From: SAR86 cluster bacterium
Lineage (GTDB): Bacteria; Pseudomonadota; Gammaproteobacteria; Magnimaribacterales; D2472
Direction of reading: 5' to 3'
DNA length: 22,481 bases
Assembly: GCA_016779505.1 (NCBI GenBank)
Contig: JADHNM010000012.1
Location: forward strand, 1 to 22,481
Made by a program: the position numbers and the translations under genes. Below, in pieces: positions 7,787 to 15,835 of this stretch (position 1 is its first letter; each line of letters begins with the position of its first letter). The notes under the pieces are model-generated. The model was not told where the DNA came from. It searched no databases and was given only the letters and a program-made list of their open reading frames with translations.

Positions 7787-10532
7787 TTAATTTTTCCTCA
7801 AGCCTATCAATAAATTGTGATTCTATTTTAGACTCAATACTAAGATACCAAATCTTAGAATTATTGAAATGCTTACATTTTGCAGCATCTTTTTCAGTCA
7901 TCAATATAGGAAGATGATCAAGAAAATAAAGGTCCCTTTTATTATATTTATGATGATCAGGAAATGGATTTTTATCAAACTCAAAGCCCAGCCTTAACAG
8001 AAGATCAAAAAATCTATTAGGATTGCCCACACCTGCAATTGCGTGAACTTGATTATGCATTGGCCATTTATCTACTGAATACTCTTTTCCTGAATTCAAG
8101 TGAATGAATTTAGCGGGACTAAGTGTCATTAAAATTTCATCCCCTTCTGTGGGACCACCATTATTAACTATAAAATCAACCTCAGATAATCTTGATTTTG
8201 GTTCTCTTAGAGGTCCAGCAGGAAATGCAAGACCATTCCCAAGCCTCCTAGCGCCATCAATAACAGCAATCTCAACGTCCCTGCCCATTGAGTAATGCTG
8301 CAATCCATCATCAGAAATAATTACATCAACCTCATGCTTTTCTTGTAGTTTTTTTGCTGCCCTAGATCTATTTTTGTCAATAAAAAAAGGGATGTTTAAT
8401 TTAGCTAAAATTTGAGCCTCATCGCCTGTTTGTTTGTATGTAGTTTCGGAGGTCACTTCCAGTGTGCCAGAGTACTTGCCGCCATGGCCTCTGCTGACTA
8501 ATCCTGGTTTGAATCCCCGCTTTTGTAACTCCATAGCAATAAATTTTACTAAAGGCGTTTTACCTGTCCCGCCCATAGAAATATTTCCAACAACAATTAT
8601 AGGTTTAGGTGATACCCAGACTTTCTTGGGGTTTTTAACATAAGAATTCCTCCGAGCCTTTACCAAGGCAGAAAACAAGAAAGTTAAAGGCGCTAAAATA
8701 TATAGCCAAAAACTTTTGTTGTACCACGCATCGATAAGATAGCCTTGTTGAGTAGGTTCTTCTGTAAAAGTAGGTAGGTAGTCCTGGTGAGGAGATTTTC
8801 TTGATAGTTTTTGAAGATCTGCGGAGTCATGAAATTTATTTTGATAAAGACCTTTATATATGCCATCATTTTCGATTAACTCTGAGTGGGTCCCTGATTC
8901 AGCCACTGATCCGTTATCCAGAACCAAGATTTTATCGGCATTTTCAATGGTTGAAAGTCTATGAGCAATAACAATGGTTGTTCTATTATTTATCAATTGC
9001 TCGATTGCCTCTTGAACAATTAATTCAGACTCATTATCCAATGCTGAGGTAGCCTCATCTAAAATAATGATTGGTGAATCTTTGTAAAATGCTCTAGCAA
9101 TTGCAAGTCTTTGGCGCTGACCACCGGATAACAACACACCATCATCCCCTATTTCAGATTTAAAACCCTCTGGCAGTCTTGAGATAAACTCAGTACAGCC
9201 TGAAATCTTGGCTGCTTCATTTAGTTTGTGCTCATCTATGTCACTCTCACCGTAGGCAATATTTTTTTCAATAGTGTCATTAAAAAGAGTTGGGGATTGA
9301 TTAACGATTGAGATAGATTTTCGTAAATGGCTGAGCTGATAATCAAGTATGCTCACATCATCTATTAAAATTTCTCCTGAATAATCAGAGTAAAATCTTG
9401 AAATTAAATTAGCAATGGTAGATTTACCAGATCCAGATTTTCCAACAATTGCAACTGTTTCATTTTGGCTAATATCAAAATTTAAGTTAGATAAAACAGA
9501 TTCTTCAGAATTATAGGAAAATGAAACATCAGTAAACTTAATATTTCCTATGATATTTGTTTCGACCTCGCCTTCGTCGTCCTCTTCTTTTGAATCAAGT
9601 TGATCAAATATTTCAACAGCTGCTGCTAATCCTTTTTGAATGACAGCATTAATGTTTGAAAGCTGCCTGATTGGTTTTGCCATCAATCCAGCTGCGGTAA
9701 TAAAAGCAACAAAATCTTCAGCGTTAAGCTTTATGCCCAATTGAGAGCCTAATGCAAAATAGGCAACAATAGATAAGGAAATTGAAACCAAAAGCTGAAT
9801 AATTGGCGTTGCCAAATTACTAGTAGCTTCAAGTTTTAGATTTTGATTTTTATTAGAGGCATTGGCAGCAAAGAATCGATCTTTTTCATATTTTTCTGCA
9901 TTAAATGACTTTATCTCAAGGTTGCCATCAACAGCCTCAGAGGCAAGATGTGTTACATCACCCATTGCTGTTTGGATTGTTTTAGCTAATTTTCTTAACC
10001 TTCGACCCGCTACATAAACTATTAATGCTATAAAAGGAGTAGTTATCAATAATAATAAAGTTAACTTCCAATTCAAAGTAAGCATGTATCCAAGCAAGCC
10101 AACCAGAAGAAAGCCCTCTCTTACAAATGTTTTAATTGCATTAGAGGCCGCACCTGAAACTTGAGTTGTAGTGAAGGTAATTCTATTAATAAGTTGGCCC
10201 GATTGACTCTGATCAAAAAATTTTTTAGGCAGATTTATTAATTTTGAGAAAAGCTCAGATCTAAGGTCGTGAACAATTCCAAAACCCACTCTTGACATAA
10301 AATAGTTACCGATAAAAAAACCGGTACCTCTTCCAATTGCAATAAAAATTAATGCCAACACAAGATAGATGCTGAAATCATCTTGGTCAGAATTTATGTA
10401 TTCAATAATTCTTCTGATCCATTCAACAGCTGCAATATCGGCAGAGGCAAAAAGAATAAAACCAAAGATGCTTAAAATAAAAGAAAATTTAAATCTAAAC
10501 GTATACGAAAATAATCTTCTTAATGGATTCAT
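7776..10532 (-). CDS. MsbA-LpxK fusion: lipid A ABC flippase joined to lipid A 4'-kinase
   Basis: One uninterrupted 918-residue frame carries two normally separate enzymes. Residues 1 to about 569 are MsbA, the homodimeric ABC exporter that flips core-lipid A: an N-terminal six-helix membrane domain, then Walker A GKSGSGKST at 364-372, signature LSGGQ at 468-472, Walker B Asp492-Glu493 and switch His524. About 29 polar residues (570-598) follow. Residues 599-918 are a full-length LpxK, which phosphorylates the 4' position of the lipid A disaccharide: an N-terminal membrane anchor, P-loop GNISMGGTGKTP at 649-660, and DDGLQH at 741-746. Leu599 (CTT) stands where LpxK's own Met1 would be, and no ATG, GTG or TTG with an SD is available in the linker. 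Both halves face the cytoplasm, so the topology is sensible. The gene lies 2 bases after exbD. Confidence 0.93.
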   Translation of the reverse strand: MNPLRRLFSYTFRFKFSFILSIFGFILFASADIAAVEWIRRIIEYINSDQDDFSIYLVLALIFIAIGRGTGFFIGNYFMSRVGFGIVHDLRSELFSKLINLPKKFFDQSQSGQLINRITFTTTQVSGAASNAIKTFVREGFLLVGLLGYMLTLNWKLTLLLLITTPFIALIVYVAGRRLRKLAKTIQTAMGDVTHLASEAVDGNLEIKSFNAEKYEKDRFFAANASNKNQNLKLEATSNLATPIIQLLVSISLSIVAYFALGSQLGIKLNAEDFVAFITAAGLMAKPIRQLSNINAVIQKGLAAAVEIFDQLDSKEEDDEGEVETNIIGNIKFTDVSFSYNSEESVLSNLNFDISQNETVAIVGKSGSGKSTIANLISRFYSDYSGEILIDDVSILDYQLSHLRKSISIVNQSPTLFNDTIEKNIAYGESDIDEHKLNEAAKISGCTEFISRLPEGFKSEIGDDGVLLSGGQRQRLAIARAFYKDSPIIILDEATSALDNESELIVQEAIEQLINNRTTIVIAHRLSTIENADKILVLDNGSVAESGTHSELIENDGIYKGLYQNKFHDSADLQKLSRKSPHQDYLPTFTEEPTQQGYLIDAWYNKSFWLYILAPLTFLFSALVKARRNSYVKNPKKVWVSPKPIIVVGNISMGGTGKTPLVKFIAMELQKRGFKPGLVSRGHGGKYSGTLEVTSETTYKQTGDEAQILAKLNIPFFIDKNRSRAAKKLQEKHEVDVIISDDGLQHYSMGRDVEIAVIDGARRLGNGLAFPAGPLREPKSRLSEVDFIVNNGGPTEGDEILMTLSPAKFIHLNSGKEYSVDKWPMHNQVHAIAGVGNPNRFFDLLLRLGFEFDKNPFPDHHKYNKRDLYFLDHLPILMTEKDAAKCKHFNNSKIWYLSIESKIESQFIDRLEEKLNDR

Positions 10533-10534
10533 GA

Positions 10535-10939
10535 CTAATCAGTATAAGTTTTAATCTGTATGTTTTGAAATCCCAGGGCTTGAAGACCATCCATTAAATT
10601 AATTACCCACTCATGAAACGCTTTGCTTTCAATCGAAAGAACCACCACTTCTGATTCAGAAAAGCTTGAGGCAACTCCGGCAAGCAACTTATCAATATCT
10701 GCCACGGCAAATTCTTGATTGTTCACTATAAATACCCCTGACTCTAATAAAATAATATTCTGAGAGTTATTTGATAAAGATGATGCAAATGATTCGGATT
10801 CAGGCAAATCAAGAGTTAGATACTGGTTTGTCTCAATTTTTGATGTAACGACAAAGAAGATAACGAGCAAAAAGACAATATCAATTAAAGGAGTAATTTC
10901 AACTGAGAGAGCTCGCTCTTTATCTTTGTAAAACTTCAT
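10535..10939 (-). CDS. exbD: ExbD/TolR family proton-channel subunit
   Basis: A 134-residue ExbD/TolR-type protein: a short cytoplasmic N-terminus, one membrane helix (about residues 16-33) and a periplasmic domain. With an ExbB partner such proteins turn proton flow into mechanical work on a periplasm-spanning partner. Seen directly: Asp20 in PLIDIVFLLVIFF, the membrane aspartate essential for proton conduction in the family. It overlaps exbB as ATGA and ends 2 bases before msbA-lpxK. An exbB-exbD pair in front of lpxK or msbA is a recurring arrangement in gammaproteobacteria (Pseudomonas has it), but what it energises there is not established. No tonB gene is in the window, so a TonB role is not shown. 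Confidence 0.88.
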   Translation of the reverse strand: MKFYKDKERALSVEITPLIDIVFLLVIFFVVTSKIETNQYLTLDLPESESFASSLSNNSQNIILLESGVFIVNNQEFAVADIDKLLAGVASSFSESEVVVLSIESKAFHEWVINLMDGLQALGFQNIQIKTYTD

Positions 10940-11538
10940 TTTTTATATAGAAAATCTAAAAAAATTGATGTGTTGGCTTGTAAAATTGACATAAGAATTA
11001 CAGTTTTCTGTTCAAAGTATCTATAAAAAATTATAGCTGGAACTGCAATTATCAATCCAAAAGCAGTAGTGATAAGAGCCTCTGAAATTCCAGCTGCAAG
11101 CAAATCAGTATTTGCAGATCCATTAACATCAATATTGCCGAAAACAGTAATCATCCCAACAACTGTTCCCAGAAGACCAAGCAAGGGACTAATGCTTGCA
11201 ATGGTACTAAGCATTGATAGGTTCCGTTCCAGAAGCAATTTAACTTCGGAAGCTTTTTCTTCAGCTTTAATTTCAACAAATTCTCTTGGATTTAAACGAT
11301 ATTGATAACAATGTTGAAGCAAATCACCCAGTTGAGAGGTAGCTGCGATTTCCTGTTGATTTTGAGTATGAAAAGAATCTTTCTGAATCAAATTTTGCAC
11401 CTGTCTTAATAAGCCCTTGGGCGCAACCAGCCTTCTCTGAAGAAACCAAAGTCTTTCAAGCACTATTGAAATAAGCAAAATAGAGCATACAAGCAACGGC
11501 CAGATAAACCATCCACCAGATATTAATAAATTATTCAT
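10936..11538 (-). CDS. exbB: ExbB/TolQ/MotA family proton-channel protein
   Basis: A 200-residue protein with the ExbB/TolQ/MotA topology: an N-terminal membrane helix (about residues 10-28, ending at the VLERLWFLQRR cytoplasmic turn), a cytoplasmic loop of about 90 residues, and two closely spaced C-terminal helices. The second helix holds SPLLGLLGTVVGM and the third GLIIAVPAIIFYRYF, the most conserved parts of the family. It is the pentameric part of the proton channel with ExbD. The start ATG at 11538 follows the lolD stop after a single base, and its stop overlaps exbD's start. At this position other gammaproteobacteria often have comEC between the Lol genes and exbB; here it is absent. 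Confidence 0.88.
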   Translation of the reverse strand: MNNLLISGGWFIWPLLVCSILLISIVLERLWFLQRRLVAPKGLLRQVQNLIQKDSFHTQNQQEIAATSQLGDLLQHCYQYRLNPREFVEIKAEEKASEVKLLLERNLSMLSTIASISPLLGLLGTVVGMITVFGNIDVNGSANTDLLAAGISEALITTAFGLIIAVPAIIFYRYFEQKTVILMSILQANTSIFLDFLYKK

Positions 11539-11539
11539 T

Positions 11540-12217
11540 TTATGCTGACTTTAAGTCTCCATTCTCTATGCGAAATACTGCATCCAGTTTACCAGCATAA
11601 TTTAAATCATGAGTTGCGACCACAATACCTATATTACGATTTTTAGCTAATTTAATAGTTAGGTCTTGGATTATCTCAGCATTCTCTTGATCTAAGTTAC
11701 CAGTTGGCTCATCCATCAATATAAATTTTGGCTCATGAACAACTGCTCTTGCAATCGCGACACGTTGTCTCTCTCCTCCTGAAAGCATATATGGATAATT
11801 ATTTTGCAGCTCAGAAATGCCAAGTTCATCGAGGATTTGTATAATTTTTTTTGAATTTTTCTCATCACTCTTATTACCTGCAATCTTAAAAACTAAATTA
11901 CAATTCTCATAAACAGTCAAATCATCCAATAAATAATGAAATTGATAGGCATATCCAAATAATTTACTTCTCATCAAATTAAAATTTTTGGCATTATTGG
12001 AAGATAAATTAATATCATTAAAATGTATGTTGCCCTGATCAGCTAGCTCTAGTCCGGCAAGAATTTGCAAAAGAGTTGTTTTTCCACTTCCGGATGAGCC
12101 GATAACACCAATAGTGTCTCCCTCTGAAATTTCAATTGAAATGTTTGAAAGGACATTGGTAGAGTGGCCACCAGACTCATAAGTTTTATAAATATTTGAT
12201 GCTACAAGTTTATTCAT
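11540..12217 (-). CDS. lolD: Lipoprotein-releasing system ATP-binding protein
   Basis: LolD powers removal of outer-membrane lipoproteins from the inner membrane and their hand-off to LolA. At 225 residues it is a stand-alone ABC ATPase of normal length. Seen directly: Walker A GSSGSGKTT at residues 40-48, signature LSGGE at 145-149, Walker B FILMDEPTGNLD, and the switch histidine in VVATHD. The family cannot be told from sequence alone from MacB-type or FtsE-type ATPases, but the overlapping LolC/E-type permease (8 shared bases) settles the role. The DUF885 lipoprotein in this window, with Ser at +2, would be one of its clients. Confidence 0.92.
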   Translation of the reverse strand: MNKLVASNIYKTYESGGHSTNVLSNISIEISEGDTIGVIGSSGSGKTTLLQILAGLELADQGNIHFNDINLSSNNAKNFNLMRSKLFGYAYQFHYLLDDLTVYENCNLVFKIAGNKSDEKNSKKIIQILDELGISELQNNYPYMLSGGERQRVAIARAVVHEPKFILMDEPTGNLDQENAEIIQDLTIKLAKNRNIGIVVATHDLNYAGKLDAVFRIENGDLKSA

Positions 12218-13448
12218 GACGCAGTATAGTTACAGGCTTGAGTTTAGCGGCTCTTGCTGCTGGGAAATAAGAAAATATTAAACTCATTAAAAGTACTGAG
12301 ACAGAGATATATATAAGCTGAGTGGACCTAAATTCATACGGAAAATAATTTATAAAATAACTATCCATTAAACTTCTATTACTTAAGGACTCAATTAAGT
12401 TAATAAGTTGATCTATGTTTGGGGTCACTATAAGCCCTATTAACAAACCAATAAATGTACCTAAAAATCCAATAATTAAACCTAAATTTAAAAAAATAAA
12501 TGTTAGTTGAGTTTCGGAGCAACCCATTGTCTTTAATATAGCTATTTCTTTTTCTTTGGTTTTGACAGTCATAACAATGGTTGAGAGTATGTTGAAAGCA
12601 GCAACTGTGATGATTAGAAAAAGCATTAGACTGATTAATCTTTTTTCTAATTTAATTGCTTGAAACAATGTTCCATGAGTCTGTTGCCAGGATGTAAAAT
12701 AATAATCCTCTGTAGTTAAAAAAGATTGAGCCAATAAATTAAAACCAACCTCATTGACTGCAAACAAATCTTTGGTCTTTACCCTAATTCCCTGAGTTGC
12801 ATTCTCAGGAAGATTTAAAATATTGACCGCAAGATCATGATGAATTAAAACGAGTGATTGATCTAATTCAGCTTTCAATTCAAATATACCGACTACCTCC
12901 AAAGAAATAGTTCTTGGAAAAGTCCCTAAAATTGATGAACGTAAATTAGTGGTAGTTATATTGATAACATCGTCTACCTCTATTCCAAGATATCGAGCTA
13001 ACCAAGAGCCAATGACTACCCCCTGTTTAGAAGAAAGGCTGTCTAAACTTCCGCTGATCATATAGCTTGGAAGGATAGACATAGATTTCTCTAATTCAGG
13101 TTTGATGCCTGTAATAAAAACACCTCTAGATCTATTCTTGGCACTCATTAATCCCTGGGTTTCAATGTAGGGGCTAGCACTAATCACATCATCTAAGCCA
13201 GAAATTCTAGAAACCAACTCTTGATAATCATTAATGCCATCATCAGAGCGAATAATAAGTTGTGGGACAACGCCTAGCACTCTTGTTTGTAGCTCCTTCT
13301 CAAAACCATTCATAACAGATAATACTATTACCAAAGCAGCAACACCCAGTGATAGTCCAGCAATTGCCATTAAAGAAGTGAAGGATGCAAATGCACCCTT
13401 CTTTGATCGAAAATACTTGTAGCCCAAGTAAATAGGCAATGAGGTCAT
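12210..13448 (-). CDS. LolC/LolE-family lipoprotein-releasing permease (single-subunit, LolF-like candidate)
   Basis: The membrane subunit of the Lol extractor, 412 residues, normal for LolC/LolE. Topology: one N-terminal helix (about residues 22-45), a large periplasmic domain and three C-terminal helices. Seen directly: the family segment LSVMNGFEKELQ just after helix 1, then VLGVVPQ. That stretch mixes features typical of LolC (LSVMNGFE, ELQ) and LolE (VVP). Only one such gene is present beside lolD, whereas E. coli has lolC-lolD-lolE; this fits the hybrid LolF type thought to act as a homodimer, unless a second copy lies elsewhere. The start ATG at 13448 is 5 bases after the aldehyde dehydrogenase stop and has no obvious SD. 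Confidence 0.88.
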   Translation of the reverse strand: MTSLPIYLGYKYFRSKKGAFASFTSLMAIAGLSLGVAALVIVLSVMNGFEKELQTRVLGVVPQLIIRSDDGINDYQELVSRISGLDDVISASPYIETQGLMSAKNRSRGVFITGIKPELEKSMSILPSYMISGSLDSLSSKQGVVIGSWLARYLGIEVDDVINITTTNLRSSILGTFPRTISLEVVGIFELKAELDQSLVLIHHDLAVNILNLPENATQGIRVKTKDLFAVNEVGFNLLAQSFLTTEDYYFTSWQQTHGTLFQAIKLEKRLISLMLFLIITVAAFNILSTIVMTVKTKEKEIAILKTMGCSETQLTFIFLNLGLIIGFLGTFIGLLIGLIVTPNIDQLINLIESLSNRSLMDSYFINYFPYEFRSTQLIYISVSVLLMSLIFSYFPAARAAKLKPVTILRHE

Positions 13449-13453
13449 AACAA

Positions 13454-14875
13454 TTATGTTATCTGCTTTAAGACCTTTTCAATATCGCCCTTGTATGGAG
13501 GACGAATTGCAGATAATAATTTATCGAACCTGGAACCAATTTGCTTATAGACGGCTTTTGCATTACTAAATGTTTTAAACCCTTCTTCGCCATGATAGCT
13601 CCCAATTCCAGAAGGCCCGACACCACCAAAAGGCAAATCTTCTTGTTGTATGTGGCCCAAAACATCATTAACAGTTACTCCACCTGATGAAGTTCTTGTT
13701 AGAACGTGCTCTTCTTCATTTTTATTTGATCCAAAATAATATAAACCTAATGGCTTATCATTTTTATTTACATAAGAAATGGTTTCATCAATATCAGTAA
13801 ATTCTTTGATAGGTAGCAAGGGACCAAAGATTTCTTCCTTCATAATTTCCATATCATCAGTTGGATTCATTACAAGTGTAGGAGGAATTTTAAAAGCTTC
13901 TTGTTGCGAGAAGTCTTCATTTGCTGGATTGATTTCATCAATTTCAGCTCCCTTTGCTTTTGCATCACTTAATAAGCCTTGCAAGCGATCAAAATGTTTT
14001 TGGTTAACAATCGATGTGTAATCATCGTTATGCTTCAAATCAGGATAAAAATCAGCCACTGCAGCTTTCATGCCTGAGACAAGCTCATCTTTTTTATCAG
14101 AATGAACCATTACATAATCAGGAGCTAAACAAATTTGACCAGCATTCATTGTTTTACCCAGCATAATTCTTTTAGCAGCTATCGCACTATCAGCGCTATT
14201 GCTAACAATGACTGGAGATTTGCCGCCAAGCTCTAAAGTGACTGGTACTAAATTTTCAGCGGCTGCTTTCATAATATGTTTTGCAACAGCGCCACTCCCT
14301 GTATAAAGAAGATGATCAAATTTTTGTTGAGTAAAGGTTGCTCCAACATCTGGACCACCCAATATAGTTGCAAATTCCTCTTCATCAAAAGCAGCATCAC
14401 ACAGCTCTTTCATTAAGCTTGCTGATTGCTCAGTATATTCACTTGGTTTATGCATGATTTGATTACCAGCAGCAAATATTGAAGCTGCAGGAGAAAATGT
14501 TAAGAACATTGGAAAATTCCAAGGTGAAATCATTCCCACGGTTCCTAATGGTTCGTAGTCAACAGTTGCCTTTGCGCCCAAAAGACCCAATGGAAAGTTT
14601 GGTTTTCTCTTCGAGCCTAACATCCACTTTTTTAAATTTTTCTTTGCATACTCAATACTAGGAATAATTGTATAAACATCTGTGGCCATTGACTGATTTT
14701 TAGATCTAACTCCAAAATCTTCATTCAAAGCATCAACTATTTTATAACGATTATCCATGATCAGAGTCTTCATGCGATCCAACCTATCTATCCTTAAATC
14801 ATATGATGGTGGGCCATTTTTAATAAAATATGCTTTTTGTTTATTTAGAATATCTTGCATTTGTTGATGTTCCAT
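13454..14875 (-). CDS. NAD(P)-dependent aldehyde dehydrogenase, coniferyl-aldehyde-dehydrogenase-like
   Basis: A 473-residue aldehyde dehydrogenase oxidising an aldehyde to the acid. Seen directly: the general base Glu215 in TLELGGKSP and nucleophile Cys249 in GQICLAPDY, with the normal 34-residue spacing; the cofactor segment SPWNFP; and the TGSG turn. The N-terminal region, the SKRKPNFPLGLLG segment and the GQICLAPDY active site resemble the coniferyl aldehyde dehydrogenase (CalB) branch, which also includes fatty and aromatic aldehyde enzymes; the true substrate is unknown. A clear SD (AAGGAG, 14882-14887) lies 6 bases before the ATG. It follows a 73-base gap, the longest in the leftward run; the gap has a TTGACT box at 14933-14938 but no good -10. 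Confidence 0.9.
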   Translation of the reverse strand: MEHQQMQDILNKQKAYFIKNGPPSYDLRIDRLDRMKTLIMDNRYKIVDALNEDFGVRSKNQSMATDVYTIIPSIEYAKKNLKKWMLGSKRKPNFPLGLLGAKATVDYEPLGTVGMISPWNFPMFLTFSPAASIFAAGNQIMHKPSEYTEQSASLMKELCDAAFDEEEFATILGGPDVGATFTQQKFDHLLYTGSGAVAKHIMKAAAENLVPVTLELGGKSPVIVSNSADSAIAAKRIMLGKTMNAGQICLAPDYVMVHSDKKDELVSGMKAAVADFYPDLKHNDDYTSIVNQKHFDRLQGLLSDAKAKGAEIDEINPANEDFSQQEAFKIPPTLVMNPTDDMEIMKEEIFGPLLPIKEFTDIDETISYVNKNDKPLGLYYFGSNKNEEEHVLTRTSSGGVTVNDVLGHIQQEDLPFGGVGPSGIGSYHGEEGFKTFSNAKAVYKQIGSRFDKLLSAIRPPYKGDIEKVLKQIT

Positions 14876-14948
14876 TTTTTACTCCTTATTTTTAAAATAA
14901 TCTAGTTAGTCTATCAGTTAAAGAAAACTCTAAGTCAAGTAATTATTG

Positions 14949-15827
14949 CTAGGTTGATCTTTTTTGCTTATCTGAATCATTTGTCTTTTTGATCATGCCT
15001 CTAATGTCGGACCAATCGTCTTCTGTGAGTTTTGAGAGTTGTGAAAAGGTTCCACCGCCTGAAAGATACTGAGCACCATCAAGCGCAATTGTTTGACCTG
15101 TTAAATATTCACATCCGTCTGCCATCAAAAAAGTTGCTAAATTTTGAAGTTCGCTCATTTCACCAACTCGACCCATGGGAATACTGCTCATTGAGTTGGA
15201 ATCATCTAGGTCTCCCTTTGGACTGAGCCTTGCCCAAGCGCCTTCGGTTGGAAATGGTCCTGGCGCGATTGCATTTATTCTTATGCCATGAGGACCCCAT
15301 TCTACTGCAAGTGACTTTGTCATAGTGTGAAGAGCAGATTTTGACATGGCTGAAGGAACAACAAATGGTGAGCCAGTCCAAACCCAAGTGGCAAGTATGG
15401 AGATGATGGATCCTTTGATTTTCTGTTCAAGCCACCTCTTTCCAACAGCATTAGTTACATAAAATGTGCCATGAAATACAATGTTCGCTATAGCATCAAA
15501 TCCTCTAGCAGATAAATCTTTTGTTGGAGAAATAAAGTTTCCTGCAGCATTGTTAACCAAGCCATGCAGCGGACCTTCTTGAAAAATGGAGTCTACAAAA
15601 TCCTCAACATCCTGAGGAGAGCGAATATCAAGTGGTTGATATCTAACGGTTGCACCATATTTTTCTTTAAATTCATTGGCTGTATCGGCAAGAACGCTTT
15701 CCCTTCTGCCACAAATAACTACATCAGCTCCATGTTGAACATAATGCTCTGACATCTCTTTGCCTAAGCCTGTCCCACCACCTGTTACTAATATCTTCTT
15801 ACCTTTTAAAATATCTTCTTTAAACAT
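14949..15827 (-). CDS. Short-chain dehydrogenase, DECR-type 2,4-dienoyl-CoA reductase-like
   Basis: A 292-residue short-chain dehydrogenase/reductase. Cofactor motif VTGGGTGLG at residues 14-22 with following CGRR suggests NADPH; NNAAG lies mid-protein. It lacks the classical YxxxK motif and instead has FVVPSAMSKSAL, with Ser159 and Lys163, followed by LAVEWG and APGPFPTEG; this is the pattern of the DECR group (mammalian-type 2,4-dienoyl-CoA reductase), which removes double bases of unsaturated acyl chains during beta-oxidation. The C-terminal tail ending in KLTEDDW...IKKT also fits that group. At the position of the human enzyme's catalytic Tyr199 there is Trp148, so activity needs checking. 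The SD AAGGAT precedes the ATG, 8 bases after the hemH stop. The ETF genes in the window suit a fatty-acid oxidation role. Confidence 0.82.
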   Translation of the reverse strand: MFKEDILKGKKILVTGGGTGLGKEMSEHYVQHGADVVICGRRESVLADTANEFKEKYGATVRYQPLDIRSPQDVEDFVDSIFQEGPLHGLVNNAAGNFISPTKDLSARGFDAIANIVFHGTFYVTNAVGKRWLEQKIKGSIISILATWVWTGSPFVVPSAMSKSALHTMTKSLAVEWGPHGIRINAIAPGPFPTEGAWARLSPKGDLDDSNSMSSIPMGRVGEMSELQNLATFLMADGCEYLTGQTIALDGAQYLSGGGTFSQLSKLTEDDWSDIRGMIKKTNDSDKQKRST

Positions 15828-15835
15828 TTGAATCC

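Noticed and set aside
8770..8781. Tetranucleotide repeat (GTAG three times) inside the MsbA-LpxK linker, which could in principle shift frame by slippage.
   Set aside because: Three copies are too few for phase variation, and the frame through it is intact on both sides.
8690..8860. Possibility that the MsbA-LpxK fusion comes from a sequencing frameshift.
   Set aside because: A frameshift would normally break, not join, frames; both domains are complete, the linker is in frame throughout, and no nearby out-of-frame LpxK start was found. Loss of a stop codon by a base error cannot be fully excluded.
14876..14948. Promoter upstream of the aldehyde dehydrogenase.
   Set aside because: A TTGACT box is present at 14933-14938, but no acceptable -10 (best 3 of 6 matches) lies at the right spacing; mentioned only in the gene entry.
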